From positions 2,666,001 through 2,730,000 of the forward strand of contig OY970294.1 of NCBI GenBank assembly GCA_963716125.1: a DNA stretch of 64,000 nt. Reading direction: 5' to 3'. Below the pieces are notes generated by a model, which did no database searches, was not told the DNA's origin, and saw nothing but the letters and a program-made list of their open reading frames with translations. Shown here one piece after another: positions 63,579-64,000 of this stretch (position 1 is its first letter; each line of letters begins with the position of its first letter). The translations under genes and the position numbers were made by a program. Source of the stretch: Acidiluteibacter sp963716125. Its GTDB lineage: Bacteria; Bacteroidota; Bacteroidia; Flavobacteriales_E; Vicingaceae.

Positions 63579-64000
63579 ATACTTCATTTCTTTTACTCAA
63601 ATACTATTTGCTCTGTTTATATTGATTTTAGGCAGTCAAATTAGCTTTGAGATAATTTCACTAATACCATTTACTGCTCAATCTTTAGTAGTTATAAGTT
63701 TAGCTATCATATTGGGTGGCAAGAAGTCCTTTATTGTAGTTCTCATCTATCTTATTTTAGGAGCTTTAAATTTTCCTGTTTTTGCTGATGGAGCTTCAGG
63801 TTTTAAACATTTTCTTGAGCCAAGTGGTGGTTATTTAATAGGTTTTTTGATAGCAGTGATGATAGTAGGTATATTGAAGCAAAAAGAATGGGATAAAACC
63901 TACCCGTTTAGCTTTTTAGCATTTATCATTGGTCACTTTATAATTCTATTATTTGGTTTTTTAGGTCTAATTATTTTAAAAGATGCTCACATTGCTTGGC
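63568..64000 (+). CDS. bioY: biotin transporter BioY, N-terminal part
   Basis: 144 codons of an integral membrane S-component for biotin uptake, cut by the window end. The start is taken as GTG at 63568, overlapping the previous stop by 11 bp; no ATG gives a full first helix. FTAQSLVVISLAIILGGKKS, LILGALNFPVFADG and EPSGGYLIGFLIAVMIVG are the BioY signatures. Four to five helices are visible. An ECF partner is not seen here. Confidence 0.88.
   Translation, partial: MRNKYFISFTQILFALFILILGSQISFEIISLIPFTAQSLVVISLAIILGGKKSFIVVLIYLILGALNFPVFADGASGFKHFLEPSGGYLIGFLIAVMIVGILKQKEWDKTYPFSFLAFIIGHFIILLFGFLGLIILKDAHIAW

Overview
The window is AT-rich DNA from a member of the Bacteroidota, most likely the Flavobacteriales. 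Several things point there. Promoter-like TAnnTTTG -7 boxes occur throughout and Shine-Dalgarno sequences are mostly absent. There are type IX secretion C-terminal sorting domains, a DUF4295 ribosome-associated small protein, a HYC_CC_PP family protein, bacillithiol synthesis (BshC) and a Bacteroidetes-style type II-C CRISPR-Cas locus. No plasmid or prophage backbone is visible, so this looks like chromosome with an accessory island at about 4.4-16 kb and scattered insertion sequences.

Layout. 0-4.3 kb: the start of a REP-associated transposase, a nearly perfect tandem duplication of a palindrome-rich 398-bp unit, an atypical LuxR-type response regulator, an AsmA-like membrane protein and a TfoX-domain protein. 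4.4-15.6 kb: a 67-repeat CRISPR array, cas2, cas1 and cas9 on the minus strand, and a divergent tracrRNA on the plus strand. 15.7-16.1 kb: four successive hairpin/terminator cassettes. 16.2-19.3 kb: a metal-linked TonB-receptor operon. 19.5-29.6 kb: a dipeptidase, a frameshifted lipoamide dehydrogenase, two tandem T9SS cargo genes (one broken by an IS1595 element), a sulfotransferase/aminotransferase pair and two exported proteins. 29.7-33 kb: the translation operon thrS-infC-rpmI-rplT. 33-50 kb: envelope and housekeeping genes, a tRNA-His, a CopA-type ATPase, a frameshifted class A penicillin-binding protein, AMP nucleosidase, a fasciclin protein, a MATE transporter, MiaE and a PadR regulator with its membrane partner. 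50-56 kb: a GxxExxY gene next to a tandem palindromic element, bshC-rimO, a TylF-like methyltransferase and an IS3 element. 56-64 kb: an M16 peptidase, then ftsY-DUF4295-rpmG-pepP-rpmB, an exported protein and the start of bioY.

The most unusual part is the CRISPR locus. The array uses two repeat sequences, here called A and B, that differ at 9 of 46 positions. A block of 34 A repeats is bounded on both sides by chimeric repeats, as if a cassette had been recombined into a B array. At the end far from cas2, three repeats carry one or both of two hairpin-forming inserts that enlarge the repeat from 46 to as much as 138 nt, and a fourth, 5'-truncated copy also carries them. The spacers between them stay at exactly 30 nt. 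The inserts begin directly after the 16 nt that pair with the tracrRNA anti-repeat, and the anti-repeat matches the B version at the variable position. The B block next to cas2 holds three families of recurrent spacers with single-base shifts or point differences, which suggests repeated encounters with an evolving phage.

Three core genes (lpdA, infC and the penicillin-binding protein) each carry one single-base frameshift. This is more likely base-calling error than real inactivation.
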